Made by a program: the position numbers and the translations under genes
The notes under the pieces: generated by a model
Seen by the model: only the letters and a program-made list of their open reading frames with translations
Told to the model about the DNA's origin: nothing
The model's database searches: none
Part shown: piece after piece, positions 1-8,202 of the stretch
How the letters are laid out: every line of letters begins with the position of its first letter
Position numbering within the stretch: the stretch's first letter is position 1
Assembly: GCA_963620595.1 (NCBI GenBank)
Contig: CAVFAY010000013.1
Coordinates: 1-64,000 of the forward strand
DNA length: 64,000 bases
Direction: 5' to 3'
Source of the DNA: Butyricicoccus_A sp963620595
GTDB taxonomy: Bacteria > Bacillota > Clostridia > Oscillospirales > Butyricicoccaceae

Positions 1-40
1 CGACAGAGAGGGCTTCTAAAATTCCTAATAGCAAAACAAA

Positions 41-64
41 AGAGAGTACAGATTCGTACTCTCT
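41..64 (-). terminator. Intrinsic terminator of the tRNA transcript
   Basis: A 9-bp perfect stem (41-49 with 56-64) is followed on the minus strand by a T-rich tract reading through 34-40. It ends the leftward tRNA transcript after the duplicated tRNA-Tyr tail. Confidence 0.75.
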
Positions 65-67
65 TCT

Positions 68-89
68 TTGGTGGGAGGTGGTGGATTCG
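68..89 (-). repeat. Second copy of the tRNA-Tyr 3' end
   Basis: These 22 bases are identical to 224-245, the CCA end, acceptor and T-arm 3' half of tRNA-Tyr. The rest of a tRNA is absent: past 89 the sequence turns into palindromes rather than a T-loop. It could be a remnant attachment site from an element that integrated at the tRNA 3' end, or a decayed tRNA copy. Confidence 0.7.
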
Positions 90-150
90 CTTTTCTGCGG
101 AAAAGCCACGCCGGTTGCAACATGCATCCAGCATGTTGCCAAGAGCCGGC
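89..150. repeat. Two adjacent palindromes next to the tRNA-Tyr tail copy
   Basis: The first palindrome pairs 89-95 with 100-106 (7 bp, 4-base loop). The second is composite: outer arms 110-114/146-150 (GCCGG/CCGGC) enclose a perfect 9-bp inner stem 117-125/131-139 with a 5-base loop. No coding potential is evident. Function unknown; a structured RNA, a REP-like element or an integration scar are possible. Confidence 0.6.
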
Positions 151-196
151 TTTCGAATCCATTGCTCCTATTCTAAATCTTGAGAGTAAAAGAAAA

Positions 197-220
197 ACAG
201 AGCACCTTTCGATACTCTGT
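197..220 (-). terminator. Terminator after tRNA-Tyr
   Basis: On the minus strand an 8-bp stem with one G-U pair is followed by a TTTTTCTTTT tract immediately downstream of the tRNA-Tyr CCA. A second terminator at 41-64 lies beyond it. Confidence 0.65.
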
Positions 221-224
221 CTCT

Positions 225-310
225 TGGTGGGAGGTGGTGGATTCGAACCACCGAAGTCGTTGACAACAGATTTACAGTCTGCCCCCTTTGGCCACTCGGG
301 AAACCTCCCA
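225..310 (-). tRNA. tRNA-Tyr (GTA anticodon)
   Basis: The reverse complement starts TGGGAGG and ends CCTCCCA followed by an encoded CCA, giving a perfect 7-bp acceptor stem. The anticodon loop CTGTAAA carries GTA, the T-arm has GGTTCGAATCC, and the long variable arm expected for bacterial tRNA-Tyr is present (86 nt). It is cotranscribed with the tRNA-Thr just upstream. Confidence 0.97.
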
Positions 311-329
311 TATTTACTTTTTGAAATCG

Positions 330-405
330 TGGAGCTGGTGGACGGACTTGAACCCCCGACCTGCTGATTACAAATCAGCTGCTCTACCAACTGAGCTACA
401 CCAGC
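330..405 (-). tRNA. tRNA-Thr (TGT anticodon)
   Basis: The 76-nt reverse complement begins GCTGGTGTAGCTCAG and ends with encoded CCA. The anticodon loop TTTGTAA gives TGT, and the T-loop is GTTCAAGTC. The gene directly follows a strong promoter and precedes tRNA-Tyr. Confidence 0.97.
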
Positions 406-449
406 GCACCGCGTCTCATTCATCCGCCGCATCTCTCAGCGACTTGTTT

Positions 450-478
450 ATATTAACACAGTTTTCTTTCTTTGTCAA
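450..478 (-). promoter_or_regulatory. Promoter of the tRNA-Thr/tRNA-Tyr operon
   Basis: On the minus strand the -35 is TTGACA (473-478) and the -10 is TAATAT (450-455), with a 17-bp spacer. It lies about 40 bp before tRNA-Thr. Confidence 0.85.
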
Positions 479-498
479 CACTTTTTTCAAAATAAACA

Positions 499-538
499 AA
501 GAAACTGTCTGCCAGATTGTTTCGACAGACAGTTTCTT
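499..538 (-). terminator. Terminator after the FakA-middle-domain gene
   Basis: A 13-bp perfect stem (499-511/526-538) lies just past the stop of the leftward gene ending at 545. The downstream tract TGTTTATTTTG is moderately T-rich. Confidence 0.65.
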
Positions 539-544
539 GATTGA

Positions 545-805
545 TTATCCTTTTAATCCTCTCGACTGACGATCCATATCCTCGACAACAATATCGAAGA
601 TTTCACCGAGCGAACGGCAATATTCCAGCACTTTCCACGGTTCATTGGTATGGAAATGAATCTTAATCAATTCCTCATCTCCAACTGCCAGCAGACAGTC
701 TCCCTGAAAATGCTCTGTAAAATAATCGTTGATCGCGTCCTCATCCAAATTTTCGCCCTCAATGAGCAGCTGTGTATCATAGCGATATTCTGTGGTTTCT
801 TCCAT
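545..805 (-). CDS. Stand-alone FakA (YloV) middle-domain-like protein
   Basis: This 86-aa protein resembles the segment of fatty-acid kinase subunit FakA that follows the DhaL kinase domain: YDTQLLIEG, then FQGDCLLAVGDEELIKIHFHTNEPWKVLEY and LGEIFDIVVEDM, close to the family pattern GDSLVVVGDDDLVKVHVHT. The DhaL kinase and the DegV-like parts are absent, so it cannot phosphorylate fatty acid alone. The start codon lies 4 bp after the plsC stop, so it is cotranscribed with the acyltransferase, which suggests a lipid-related regulatory or binding role (inference). It is not obviously a broken gene: it has its own start and a terminator. Confidence 0.7.
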   Translation of the reverse strand: MEETTEYRYDTQLLIEGENLDEDAINDYFTEHFQGDCLLAVGDEELIKIHFHTNEPWKVLEYCRSLGEIFDIVVEDMDRQSRGLKG

Positions 806-808
806 GGT

Positions 809-1543
809 TTATTCTCCTTCTCCTCGATATTTTTCGTCCATCACAGACAAGACTTCTTCGCGCACACGCTCCGGAAGCTCACGCACTTCCTGGCGGCTCA
901 TACCAACCGTTTCAATCGGCTTGTGAATCGTAACATGTACCGTACCGGAATGAATGCGGTAACGTTCCTCTAACAAATGGAACGAACCATCAATTGTGAC
1001 CGGTACGACTGGTACCTTGGCGCTGGTTGCCGCGCGAAAGGCACCTCCCTTGAATTCCTTGACCGGACCGCCTTTGCTACGGGTTCCCTCCGGAAAAATC
1101 GTCATAGAAACGCCGCTCTTGACCAATCGCGTGGCATCCATCAATGCGCGTACCGCCTGCTTTTCGTCCTCACGATCGACATACACACATTGCAGCAGAT
1201 CCATCCACGAGCGCAGCCCCGGAACTTTTGCCAGAGAAACCTTTGCCATCAGGGCACGCGGCTGACCAACACACGCCAAAATGACTGGAATATCAAAATC
1301 GCTCTGATGGTTGGACACAAATACCGCTGTTCCCTGCGGAATATTTTCCTTGCCATCTACAATGACTTTTGCGCCAGCTGCCCACAACAGGCGGTGCGCC
1401 CAATTATGTACCATGCGGTCAATACCCGCTTGTACCCTTTCTCTATTGCCTTTTTTGATTTGATGGGCATAATATGCCCGCATTGGGGATACGATAATCA
1501 AATACAAAATAAAATAAATCGCCCAAAGAATCGTATGAATCAT
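809..1543 (-). CDS. plsC: 1-acyl-sn-glycerol-3-phosphate acyltransferase (PlsC)
   Basis: PlsC transfers an acyl chain to lysophosphatidic acid to make phosphatidic acid at the membrane. The 244-aa protein has an N-terminal hydrophobic segment (about 4-22), the catalytic NHQSDFD (HX4D) box near residue 78, and the FPEGTRSKGG substrate-binding box near 150. Length is normal for the family. Its start overlaps the end of the upstream glycosylase gene by 4 bp, and the FakA-like gene follows directly, forming a small operon. Confidence 0.92.
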   Translation of the reverse strand: MIHTILWAIYFILYLIIVSPMRAYYAHQIKKGNRERVQAGIDRMVHNWAHRLLWAAGAKVIVDGKENIPQGTAVFVSNHQSDFDIPVILACVGQPRALMAKVSLAKVPGLRSWMDLLQCVYVDREDEKQAVRALMDATRLVKSGVSMTIFPEGTRSKGGPVKEFKGGAFRAATSAKVPVVPVTIDGSFHLLEERYRIHSGTVHVTIHKPIETVGMSRQEVRELPERVREEVLSVMDEKYRGEGE

Positions 1544-2052
1544 AAATTTGTCTCGTTACTCCTATCTGTGATTTGTCGAATGACGGCATAACTCTCCAAT
1601 AATTGTTCCAGCTTGATGGCACAATTTGCCGGAGACGTAGACGGCAGTACCTGCGCCTGTATGCCGCATTCTTTCTGACAATACCGCTTGTACAGCCCCC
1701 CTGCCTTCTGTCCCGTACAAAAGATTGCTTCAATCGGCGCACGGTCGAGAATATCGCGCATGTGATTCGGAACCGGATTGCGGATGGATGCATCGGATGC
1801 GCCCTCTATATCACAGCTGTCCAAAACATCCCACAGCGCAATGTGGTGCCGCGTGAGAAATTCTTTTTGCTTGGGAATATCTCCGACCAGCGGTTGTTCT
1901 CCATACAGCATTGGCAAAACCCGCCAAAAGCGGTTTTGCGGATGCGCATAATAAAATCCTGCTTCCCGCGACTTTGGAGATGGCATTGTACCTAAAATTA
2001 ATACGCGGGACTGCGCATCAAACCACGCCCCAAACAAATGTGTTACATGCAT
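1540..2052 (-). CDS. DNA-deoxyinosine glycosylase (UDG superfamily, family 6)
   Basis: Predicted to remove hypoxanthine (deaminated adenine) from DNA. The 170-aa protein carries motif I GTMPSPKSREAGFYYAHPQNRFW and motif II-like LPSTSPAN, typical of hypoxanthine-DNA glycosylases related to Mug. I start it at the ATG at 2052 (MHVTHLFG) because a TTG 15 bases upstream lies inside the ribosome site GAGGAG, while the ATG has 7-nt spacing. It begins 2 bp past the ClC gene stop and overlaps plsC by 4 bp, so it is within the same leftward transcript. Confidence 0.82.
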   Translation of the reverse strand: MHVTHLFGAWFDAQSRVLILGTMPSPKSREAGFYYAHPQNRFWRVLPMLYGEQPLVGDIPKQKEFLTRHHIALWDVLDSCDIEGASDASIRNPVPNHMRDILDRAPIEAIFCTGQKAGGLYKRYCQKECGIQAQVLPSTSPANCAIKLEQLLESYAVIRQITDRSNETNL

Positions 2053-2053
2053 A

Positions 2054-3631
2054 TTATGTCTCCTCAAAAGTCACCTTGTGTTTGAGTACAGATTCCATCG
2101 CTGCTAAATCGCGCTCACTGACCATTGTTGCCAGCGTATCCCCCGCCTTGAGCTTTAATTTGCCGCGCGGAATTAACTCCTCCGCGCCACGGGTCACGGA
2201 TACAACCAAACATGAGGACGGCAAGCCCAGATCCTGAATCATGCAGTTATCCGCTTCACTTCCCTCTTCAATGACAGAGGTAATAATTGATTTTTTTGTC
2301 GTTCCCTTGACGATAACTTTTCCCTTTTGCCCCTCTAAAAAGCGCTCGGTCAAATGCTCAAAGAACGGCTTGCTGCGCAGTGCCTCTGCGACAACATACG
2401 CAACAAGTGCCGCTGTAGACAGTGACAGCAAATGAGAAAAGCTGCCGGTCAGTTCGGAAATCAGCACAATACCGGTCACCGGCGCACGGACAATTGCCGC
2501 AAAAAACGCCGCCATCGCAATAATAACGAGATTGGTCGCAAAATCGCGGTCAAAACCGAACCAATCCACAACGGCACTGCCATATGCGCCGCCGATAAAG
2601 GCGCCGAGCACGAGCAGTGGAACCAGAGTGCCGCCCGGTGCGGACGAGCCAAAGCTGGCGGCAGAAAACAAAAACTTCACGATAACAATCATGACGAGCA
2701 AGCCAAACTGCGGATTTTCGACATACAGCATAGATACCATATGATGACCGCCGCCGAGCAGCTCCGGCATGATAAAGCCAATCACACCGGCGATCAAAAA
2801 TGGAATGAGAATACGGCACACCTGCGGCAAAAAGCCCAGTTTTTTGTATAAGGTCTGTGCGCCAAGCATTCCCGCATTATGTACCGCACCGAGTACCCCG
2901 CACAGCACGCCCAAAATTAAGATATATGCATAGCCGCGCAATGGGATCATACCGGCAAACCGGAAGGTAAATACCGGCTCCATGCCAAACAAACCGCTGG
3001 AAATATAATCTGCTACCAGAGAAGCTGCCATGCACGACAGCAACACCATCGCAGAGAAATTCTTATGAATTTCCTCCAATGCGAACATAACACCGGCAAG
3101 CGGCGCATTGAATGCCGCAGAAAGTCCGGCAGACGCACCGCAGGTAATGAGAAAATGCTCTTCTAAGCGAAATCGTTTGAGTCCGCGCGAGATTCCCTTC
3201 CCCGCCATGCCGCCGAGCTGTACTGATGGACCTTCTCTGCCAAGCGACAAACCGCCGACAATACACAAAAAGCCTGCCGCAACCTTGCCCAAAATCACGC
3301 GCCACCAGCACGGCCGAATATATCCCATCAATTCCGCTTCCACCTGCGGAATGCCGGAGCCTGAAATCATTGGCTCCCATTTGAGCAGCAAGGTCACCAA
3401 TACCGCCAGCACGACCAACACGCCAAACCAGCCCAGCATGCGCATCGGATTTCCGCTGCAAAAGCTGATTGCTGCATTGCGAATATCATCCGCACGGTCA
3501 AGCAGATACCGATATAAAGATGTGATCAGACCGGCAAATATACCGACAAGCAGACCCTCAACGATGAGCAGCGTGCGCAGGGAACCATATCGGCTCACGA
3601 TACGCTTGGCGTCCATTGTTCTGTTTTTCAT
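2054..3631 (-). CDS. ClC-family chloride/proton exchanger with RCK_C domain
   Basis: An inner-membrane ClC antiporter/channel of 525 aa. The anion-selectivity signatures are all present: GSGIPQVEAELMG (GSGIP), GREGPSVQLGG (GREGP) and the later PGGTLVPLL filter segment, across some 10-12 hydrophobic helices. Residues after about 445 form a cytosolic TrkA-C/RCK_C domain (LVVSVTRGAEELIPRGKLKLKAGDTL) that usually binds a regulatory ligand. The start at 3631 (MKNRTMD) is preferred to one 51 bases upstream because GGAAGGTGAG sits 9 nt before it. Confidence 0.92.
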   Translation of the reverse strand: MKNRTMDAKRIVSRYGSLRTLLIVEGLLVGIFAGLITSLYRYLLDRADDIRNAAISFCSGNPMRMLGWFGVLVVLAVLVTLLLKWEPMISGSGIPQVEAELMGYIRPCWWRVILGKVAAGFLCIVGGLSLGREGPSVQLGGMAGKGISRGLKRFRLEEHFLITCGASAGLSAAFNAPLAGVMFALEEIHKNFSAMVLLSCMAASLVADYISSGLFGMEPVFTFRFAGMIPLRGYAYILILGVLCGVLGAVHNAGMLGAQTLYKKLGFLPQVCRILIPFLIAGVIGFIMPELLGGGHHMVSMLYVENPQFGLLVMIVIVKFLFSAASFGSSAPGGTLVPLLVLGAFIGGAYGSAVVDWFGFDRDFATNLVIIAMAAFFAAIVRAPVTGIVLISELTGSFSHLLSLSTAALVAYVVAEALRSKPFFEHLTERFLEGQKGKVIVKGTTKKSIITSVIEEGSEADNCMIQDLGLPSSCLVVSVTRGAEELIPRGKLKLKAGDTLATMVSERDLAAMESVLKHKVTFEET

Positions 3632-3748
3632 TATACAGCACTCACCTTCCGTCACACCGATTGAATACCCGTTTCTACACACACAATCCTGTCCTTTATT
3701 GTAGACCTTTGTTCACAAAAAGTATACAGAATTGTTTCACGAACTTTC

Positions 3749-3777
3749 TGTACATTTCTTGCTAAATGCAGTATAAT
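3749..3777 (+). promoter_or_regulatory. Promoter of the BI-1 family gene
   Basis: A perfect -10 TATAAT (3772-3777) follows a weak -35 TGTACA (3749-3754) at 17-bp spacing, about 40 bp before the start codon. Confidence 0.65.
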
Positions 3778-3819
3778 ATACAATACATAAAAACAGATGC
3801 TTAGGAAAGGAGAGTTCAT

Positions 3820-4521
3820 ATGAATCAGGGTTTTGACTATTCGTCGTTCGGCGAAAGCCGCGACTCCGTCGCCTCCTATACAGCCAAAACATACGGCTGG
3901 ATGTTCCTTGGACTTTTAACAACCTTTGTCGCTGCTGCGGCAATCTATTTTACCGGATTTTATATTCCGCTATGCACTGCAATGAACGGTCTGCTGCCAT
4001 TTGTACTGGCACTGATCGAATTGGGCGTGGTCATTTATTTCTCCGCCCGCCTTCACAAGATTCCGGTTGCAACGGCTCGAATGCTGTTCTTTGTTTATGC
4101 ACTGCTCAACGCCGTGACGTTCAGCACGATTTTGGCGGTGTACAGCTTGGAATCTCTGATTGTTGTCTTTGCAATGACCTCTTTGTATTTCGGCGTCATG
4201 GCAATTTATGGCTATGTGACCAAGGCAGATCTATCCCGCATCGGGCCGGTTCTGATGTTTGGTCTGGTGGCACTCATCGCCATGATGATTCTGTCCATCT
4301 TCATTCCTGGTATGAACACAGGTATGTGTCTGGTTGGCATTGTCATTTTCCTTGGCTTTACTGCCTATGACACCCAGATGATTCGCAGAAACTACGCGTA
4401 CTATTCCAGCAATCCGGAGCTGCTGCAAAAGGCATCCATTATGTCGGCATTGCAGTTGTATTTGGACTTCATCAATTTGTTCCTGTATCTGCTTCGTCTG
4501 TTCGGAAATCGCAGCAACTAA
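3820..4521 (+). CDS. Bax inhibitor-1/YccA family membrane protein
   Basis: A 233-aa integral membrane protein with seven predicted helices and a short soluble N-terminus, matching the UPF0005/BI-1 (YbhL/YccA/YetJ) family. The family includes pH-sensitive calcium leak channels; the C-terminal Asp-containing segment (FTAYDTQMI) is the expected pore region. A strong ribosome site AGGAAAGGAG precedes the ATG. It is monocistronic, between a promoter and a bidirectional terminator. The exact ion specificity here is not shown by the sequence. Confidence 0.9.
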   Translation: MNQGFDYSSFGESRDSVASYTAKTYGWMFLGLLTTFVAAAAIYFTGFYIPLCTAMNGLLPFVLALIELGVVIYFSARLHKIPVATARMLFFVYALLNAVTFSTILAVYSLESLIVVFAMTSLYFGVMAIYGYVTKADLSRIGPVLMFGLVALIAMMILSIFIPGMNTGMCLVGIVIFLGFTAYDTQMIRRNYAYYSSNPELLQKASIMSALQLYLDFINLFLYLLRLFGNRSN

Positions 4522-4532
4522 GCACAAACTAA

Positions 4533-4562
4533 AATCCTGTATGATTTTTATCATACAGGATT
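4533..4562. terminator. Bidirectional terminator
   Basis: A 12-bp perfect stem (4533-4544/4551-4562) is flanked by T6 on the plus strand and by A/T on the other side. It separates the convergent BI-1 gene and the kinase-LRR gene. Confidence 0.85.
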
Positions 4563-4574
4563 TTTTCTGCCCTC

Positions 4575-6554
4575 TCAGGCTTTGACATGGATGCCCTGTT
4601 GTTTGCAATATTGCCAAGCATAGCTTTTAGGAGAGGCGATAACCGTCAACTTTCCATTGCCAAATATCCTTTTCTGCTGTTCTCCAAACGCACGATCTCC
4701 AATTTCTCGCACAGAACTCGGAATGCGAATGGTGCGCAAATGCTCACATCGGTCAAAGGCCTGTGCGCCAATCCGTCGTGTTCCCTCCGGAATCACCAAA
4801 TGTTCCAATCCTGTGCAGCCATAAAAGGCACGTTCACGAATTTCTGTCAGTCGAAACGGCAAATCAAACTGTTTGAGTCCCGTACAACCGGCGAAACAAT
4901 CTTCAGAGATAATCGCCAATCGCAGAGAAATTTGCACAAATTGCAGATTTTTACAGTGCATAAACGCACCGGGACCGAGACGGATGCAGGAATCTGGCAT
5001 GACAATTTTTTCCAATCCACTGCTGCTGAAAGCCCGTTCTCCTATCGCCCGCACATGCTGCGGCAAGACAACCTGTCCCAGCTGCTGGCAGTTGATGCAC
5101 AACTTTTCCGGCAATTCTGTCAGAGAATCCGGCAAATTCAAAGATGCCAAGGAAATACAGCTGTCAAAGACACTGTTCCCCAGCGTATGCACCGTGTTCG
5201 GCAGCTGACAACGTACCAATTTACTGCATCCAGAAAACGCATTTTCCTCTATCTCCGTAAGTCCATTGCCACAGCGCACCTCATTGAGGCTGGTACACTG
5301 TGCAAACGCGCTTGCACCGATGCGCTGCATCCGACCACCCGTTTTGAGCACAGCCAAATCCTTGCGTCCCAAAAAAGCTCGTTCAGCAACACAAACATAC
5401 TCTCGTAGCACCAGCTTATTAAACGGAAACCACGGGGCACGAATGCGCCATACTGGCAAACGCGCCGCCATACGCGCGGACAATACATCCGTCTGCACGA
5501 TTGGCTGTCTGGGTACCAAGTGCAAAATTTCCGCCACACTGCGCAGCTCAGACGTCGCGGTCACTGCCTGTTCAATCCGATGCAGCAATCCCGTCTGCGG
5601 TTCTGGAATCAGCGCCATATTGGGCCGTTCCTGCGGATATGCGAGCCGCTGCAGGGCATCATACAAATCCTGCGCGGATGTATATCGATCCTCCGGTCGA
5701 TATGCGCACGCCTTCAAAATCACCTCAGAAAACGCTTCATCCGCTTGTGCAGGCGGCGGCAAGGTTCTGCCGGATAATCTGCGGGTAATGGCATCTTCCC
5801 ATTGCTCTTTCGGCATATCTGCATGAAAAAATGGAAGATACCCATTATTGGCCAACTGATACAGTACCAAACCCAAACAATAAATATCGACACGTGCGTC
5901 ATAAGCATCCTGTCCGCCGTAATGCACCACTTCCGGAGCAACATACCGTTTGGTTCCGATGGCAGTCTGTGCATGCATGGTACCGTGCAGCTGCTTGGCG
6001 ATGCCGAAATCGCCAAGCTTATAGTCTCCAAATGCATTGCGCAAAATGTTATTCGGATTGATGTCTCGGTGCAAAATTCCCTTTTGATGACAACACACCA
6101 GTCCACGGCTGAGATCTCTTCCTAATTTTTGTACCTCTTCCATCGAGGACAGCGTGCCGCCGTGATGCCGCAGGGTGCGACCGACATTTTCCAACAATTC
6201 CATGCGAATCAGCAAATCATATCCGATCAGTCTGCCGTTTTCCCGAATTTCAAATACGGCATGATCGTCCATGTGGACAACATTGCTCAAACCGCGCAGC
6301 TGTGCCAGTGTTTCCACTTCGCTCATAGCCTCTTCATATGCTGCTTTGCGCAAATGCTCCGGCTGATCCAGCAAATTTTTATCATCTGGCAAAATTTCAA
6401 TGGCCTTGAGCGCCGCCGTATACGTCACGCCGAATAGATTTTGGTTCTCCACGCGGTATACTCTACCATAGCTGCCGCTCCCAATCTCGCCGCGCAGATA
6501 CCAGCCGCCAAAAAACGGTTCATATTGATGCAGTCGCTGCTCCAGTCCCAGCAC
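4575..6554 (-). CDS. Serine/threonine kinase-like domain fused to BspA-type leucine-rich repeats
   Basis: Residues about 17-285 are a Hanks-type kinase: glycine loop GSGSYGRVY (25-33), Lys50, catalytic loop HRDINPNN (162-169) and DFG (182-184). The usual Lys after HRDx is Asn here. After a linker (about 300-390) come at least eight LRR_5/BspA repeats (GASAFAQCTSLNEV, ENAFSGCSKLV, and so on) to the C-terminus. There is no signal peptide or membrane span, so it should be cytosolic, unlike PrkC-type kinases. The start is GTG with AAAGGGG eight bases upstream. The gene is monocistronic. Its substrate is unknown; the repeats probably bind protein partners (inference). Confidence 0.85.
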   Translation of the reverse strand: MLGLEQRLHQYEPFFGGWYLRGEIGSGSYGRVYRVENQNLFGVTYTAALKAIEILPDDKNLLDQPEHLRKAAYEEAMSEVETLAQLRGLSNVVHMDDHAVFEIRENGRLIGYDLLIRMELLENVGRTLRHHGGTLSSMEEVQKLGRDLSRGLVCCHQKGILHRDINPNNILRNAFGDYKLGDFGIAKQLHGTMHAQTAIGTKRYVAPEVVHYGGQDAYDARVDIYCLGLVLYQLANNGYLPFFHADMPKEQWEDAITRRLSGRTLPPPAQADEAFSEVILKACAYRPEDRYTSAQDLYDALQRLAYPQERPNMALIPEPQTGLLHRIEQAVTATSELRSVAEILHLVPRQPIVQTDVLSARMAARLPVWRIRAPWFPFNKLVLREYVCVAERAFLGRKDLAVLKTGGRMQRIGASAFAQCTSLNEVRCGNGLTEIEENAFSGCSKLVRCQLPNTVHTLGNSVFDSCISLASLNLPDSLTELPEKLCINCQQLGQVVLPQHVRAIGERAFSSSGLEKIVMPDSCIRLGPGAFMHCKNLQFVQISLRLAIISEDCFAGCTGLKQFDLPFRLTEIRERAFYGCTGLEHLVIPEGTRRIGAQAFDRCEHLRTIRIPSSVREIGDRAFGEQQKRIFGNGKLTVIASPKSYAWQYCKQQGIHVKA

Positions 6555-6587
6555 GACGCACGCCCCTTTCGTTTGTATTCTATAAAA

Positions 6588-6616
6588 ATTATACCAAAGC
6601 TGTCAGACTACGTCAA
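6588..6616 (-). promoter_or_regulatory. Promoter of the kinase-LRR gene
   Basis: Minus-strand -35 TTGACG (6611-6616), 17-bp spacer and perfect -10 TATAAT (6588-6593), about 35 bp before the GTG start. Confidence 0.85.
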
Positions 6617-6780
6617 TTGCAGCTTTTCCCGGTACAGAACAAGGCAGAGAATACACATGGTATCCTCTGCCCCGTCTACTGTGGAATACAATATTTAATT
6701 TTCCCGCACAGCAACGTTGCGGTTTTACTCTTTTAGTATACCATAAATACTTCTTTTTGTTAAGTGGTGGTGGAAAATTT

Positions 6781-8142
6781 TTATTGTTCCATCGGTTTGA
6801 GAATCTTTTTGTTGATGCGCAGCATAAACAGCACTGAAAGCAGCACCGATGCGACCTCTGCAATCGGGAATGACCACCATACCATATTCACATTTCCAAT
6901 CAGCGACAGCAAATACGCCGCCGGAAGCAGCACAACAAGCTGACGGCCAAACGAAATGAGCAAGCTGTACACGCCATTGCCCAAGGCTTGAAAGACGGAA
7001 GATGAAATAATACACAATCCGGCAACTAAATAGCTCCAAGACAAAATCTTAAGTGCCGGAACGCCCAACGCCATCATCTGCTCCGAAGCACTGAACATGG
7101 ACAACAGCGGTTTCGGAATCACATGAAAAGCTGCAAAGCCTATCAGCATGATAATCTCAGCATATGTCATCGCCAATTTTATCGTCTTTTTGATCCGATC
7201 CGGTTTACTTGCACCGTAATTATACGCAATAATCGGCACCATGCCATTATTCATGCCAAAAATCGGCATGAATATAAACGATTGCAATTTATAATACACA
7301 CCGAATACCGCCGTTGCAGTAGAAGTAAAGGCAATCAAAATACAGTTCATGCCGTAAACCATAACAGAAGAAATCGACATCATCAAAATAGACGGCACAC
7401 CAACGGCATAGATTCGTCGAATGATTTCTCCGCTCGGACGGAATCCACGGAAATCCAAGTGAATATCCGGATTAAATTTCAGATTGAAGAAAATCGCCAG
7501 ACAGGCAGCGATGATCTGACCGGCAACTGTCGCAATTGCCGCACCTGCCATACCGAGCTTTGGTGCACCAAGCAGGCCGAAGATCAAAATCGGATCCAAA
7601 ATAATATTGATAATCGCGCCAAGTCCCTGCGTACACATAGTAAAAATGGTACGTCCCGTCGCCTGCAAAATACGCTCGAACACCATTTGAATAAACAGAC
7701 CAAACGACAGAACCGAACAGATCTTCATATATGTCATGCCATACTGAATGATTGCCGGATTGTCGGTCTGTGAACGGAAGAACAAACCGCAAGCAGTCAA
7801 TCCAAACAATAGAAAGACCAAATAACTGCAAATGGCCAAGAACACGCCGTTTCTCGCCGCGTGATTTGCCTGCTCCTGCTGCTTGGCGCCCAAAGAGCGT
7901 GACAGCAGGGCATTCATACCAACACCCGTGCCCGATGCAATGGCAATCATTAGATTCTGCACCGGAAATGCCATCGAAACCGCCGTCAAAGCCTCCTCAC
8001 AAATCCGAGCGACAAAGATGCTGTCTACAATGTTATATAGTGCCATGACCAACATAGAAATAATCATTGGCAGCGCCATCGTAATGAGCAGTTTATTGAT
8101 GGGCATGGTGCCCATTTTATTTTCTTTTTGTATTTCAGCCAT
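6781..8142 (-). CDS. MATE family efflux transporter
   Basis: A 453-aa, 12-helix multidrug and toxic compound extrusion protein. The N-terminus MGTMPINKLLITMALPMIISM and the ALYNIVDSIFVAR segment are characteristic of the DinF/NorM-like Firmicute branch. It should export organic cations using a Na+ or H+ gradient. The start has GGAAGGGG nine bases upstream. A hairpin terminator at 8173-8196 sits only 30 bp before it and no separate promoter is visible. It is a paralogue of the MATE gene at 59741. Confidence 0.92.
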   Translation of the reverse strand: MAEIQKENKMGTMPINKLLITMALPMIISMLVMALYNIVDSIFVARICEEALTAVSMAFPVQNLMIAIASGTGVGMNALLSRSLGAKQQEQANHAARNGVFLAICSYLVFLLFGLTACGLFFRSQTDNPAIIQYGMTYMKICSVLSFGLFIQMVFERILQATGRTIFTMCTQGLGAIINIILDPILIFGLLGAPKLGMAGAAIATVAGQIIAACLAIFFNLKFNPDIHLDFRGFRPSGEIIRRIYAVGVPSILMMSISSVMVYGMNCILIAFTSTATAVFGVYYKLQSFIFMPIFGMNNGMVPIIAYNYGASKPDRIKKTIKLAMTYAEIIMLIGFAAFHVIPKPLLSMFSASEQMMALGVPALKILSWSYLVAGLCIISSSVFQALGNGVYSLLISFGRQLVVLLPAAYLLSLIGNVNMVWWSFPIAEVASVLLSVLFMLRINKKILKPMEQ

Positions 8143-8172
8143 AGACTTTTCCCCTTCCTCTATGCAAAGAAA

Positions 8173-8196
8173 GGCGATGACACTCCTGTCACCGCC
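8173..8196 (-). terminator. Terminator between the 114-aa ORF and the MATE gene
   Basis: A 10-bp stem with one G-U pair (8173-8182/8187-8196) is followed on the minus strand by TTTCTTTG. It ends the corA transcript and may allow partial readthrough into the MATE gene. Confidence 0.65.
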
Positions 8197-8202
8197 TATT
8201 GG

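Noticed and set aside
110..150. Integron attC-like site
   Set aside because: The palindrome lacks the core-site GTTRRRY/RYYYAAC pairs in the right places and no integron integrase is near.
3120..3704. A 198-codon plus-strand frame opposite the ClC gene
   Set aside because: Antisense to a clear ClC transporter; Pro/Ser-rich random-like composition.
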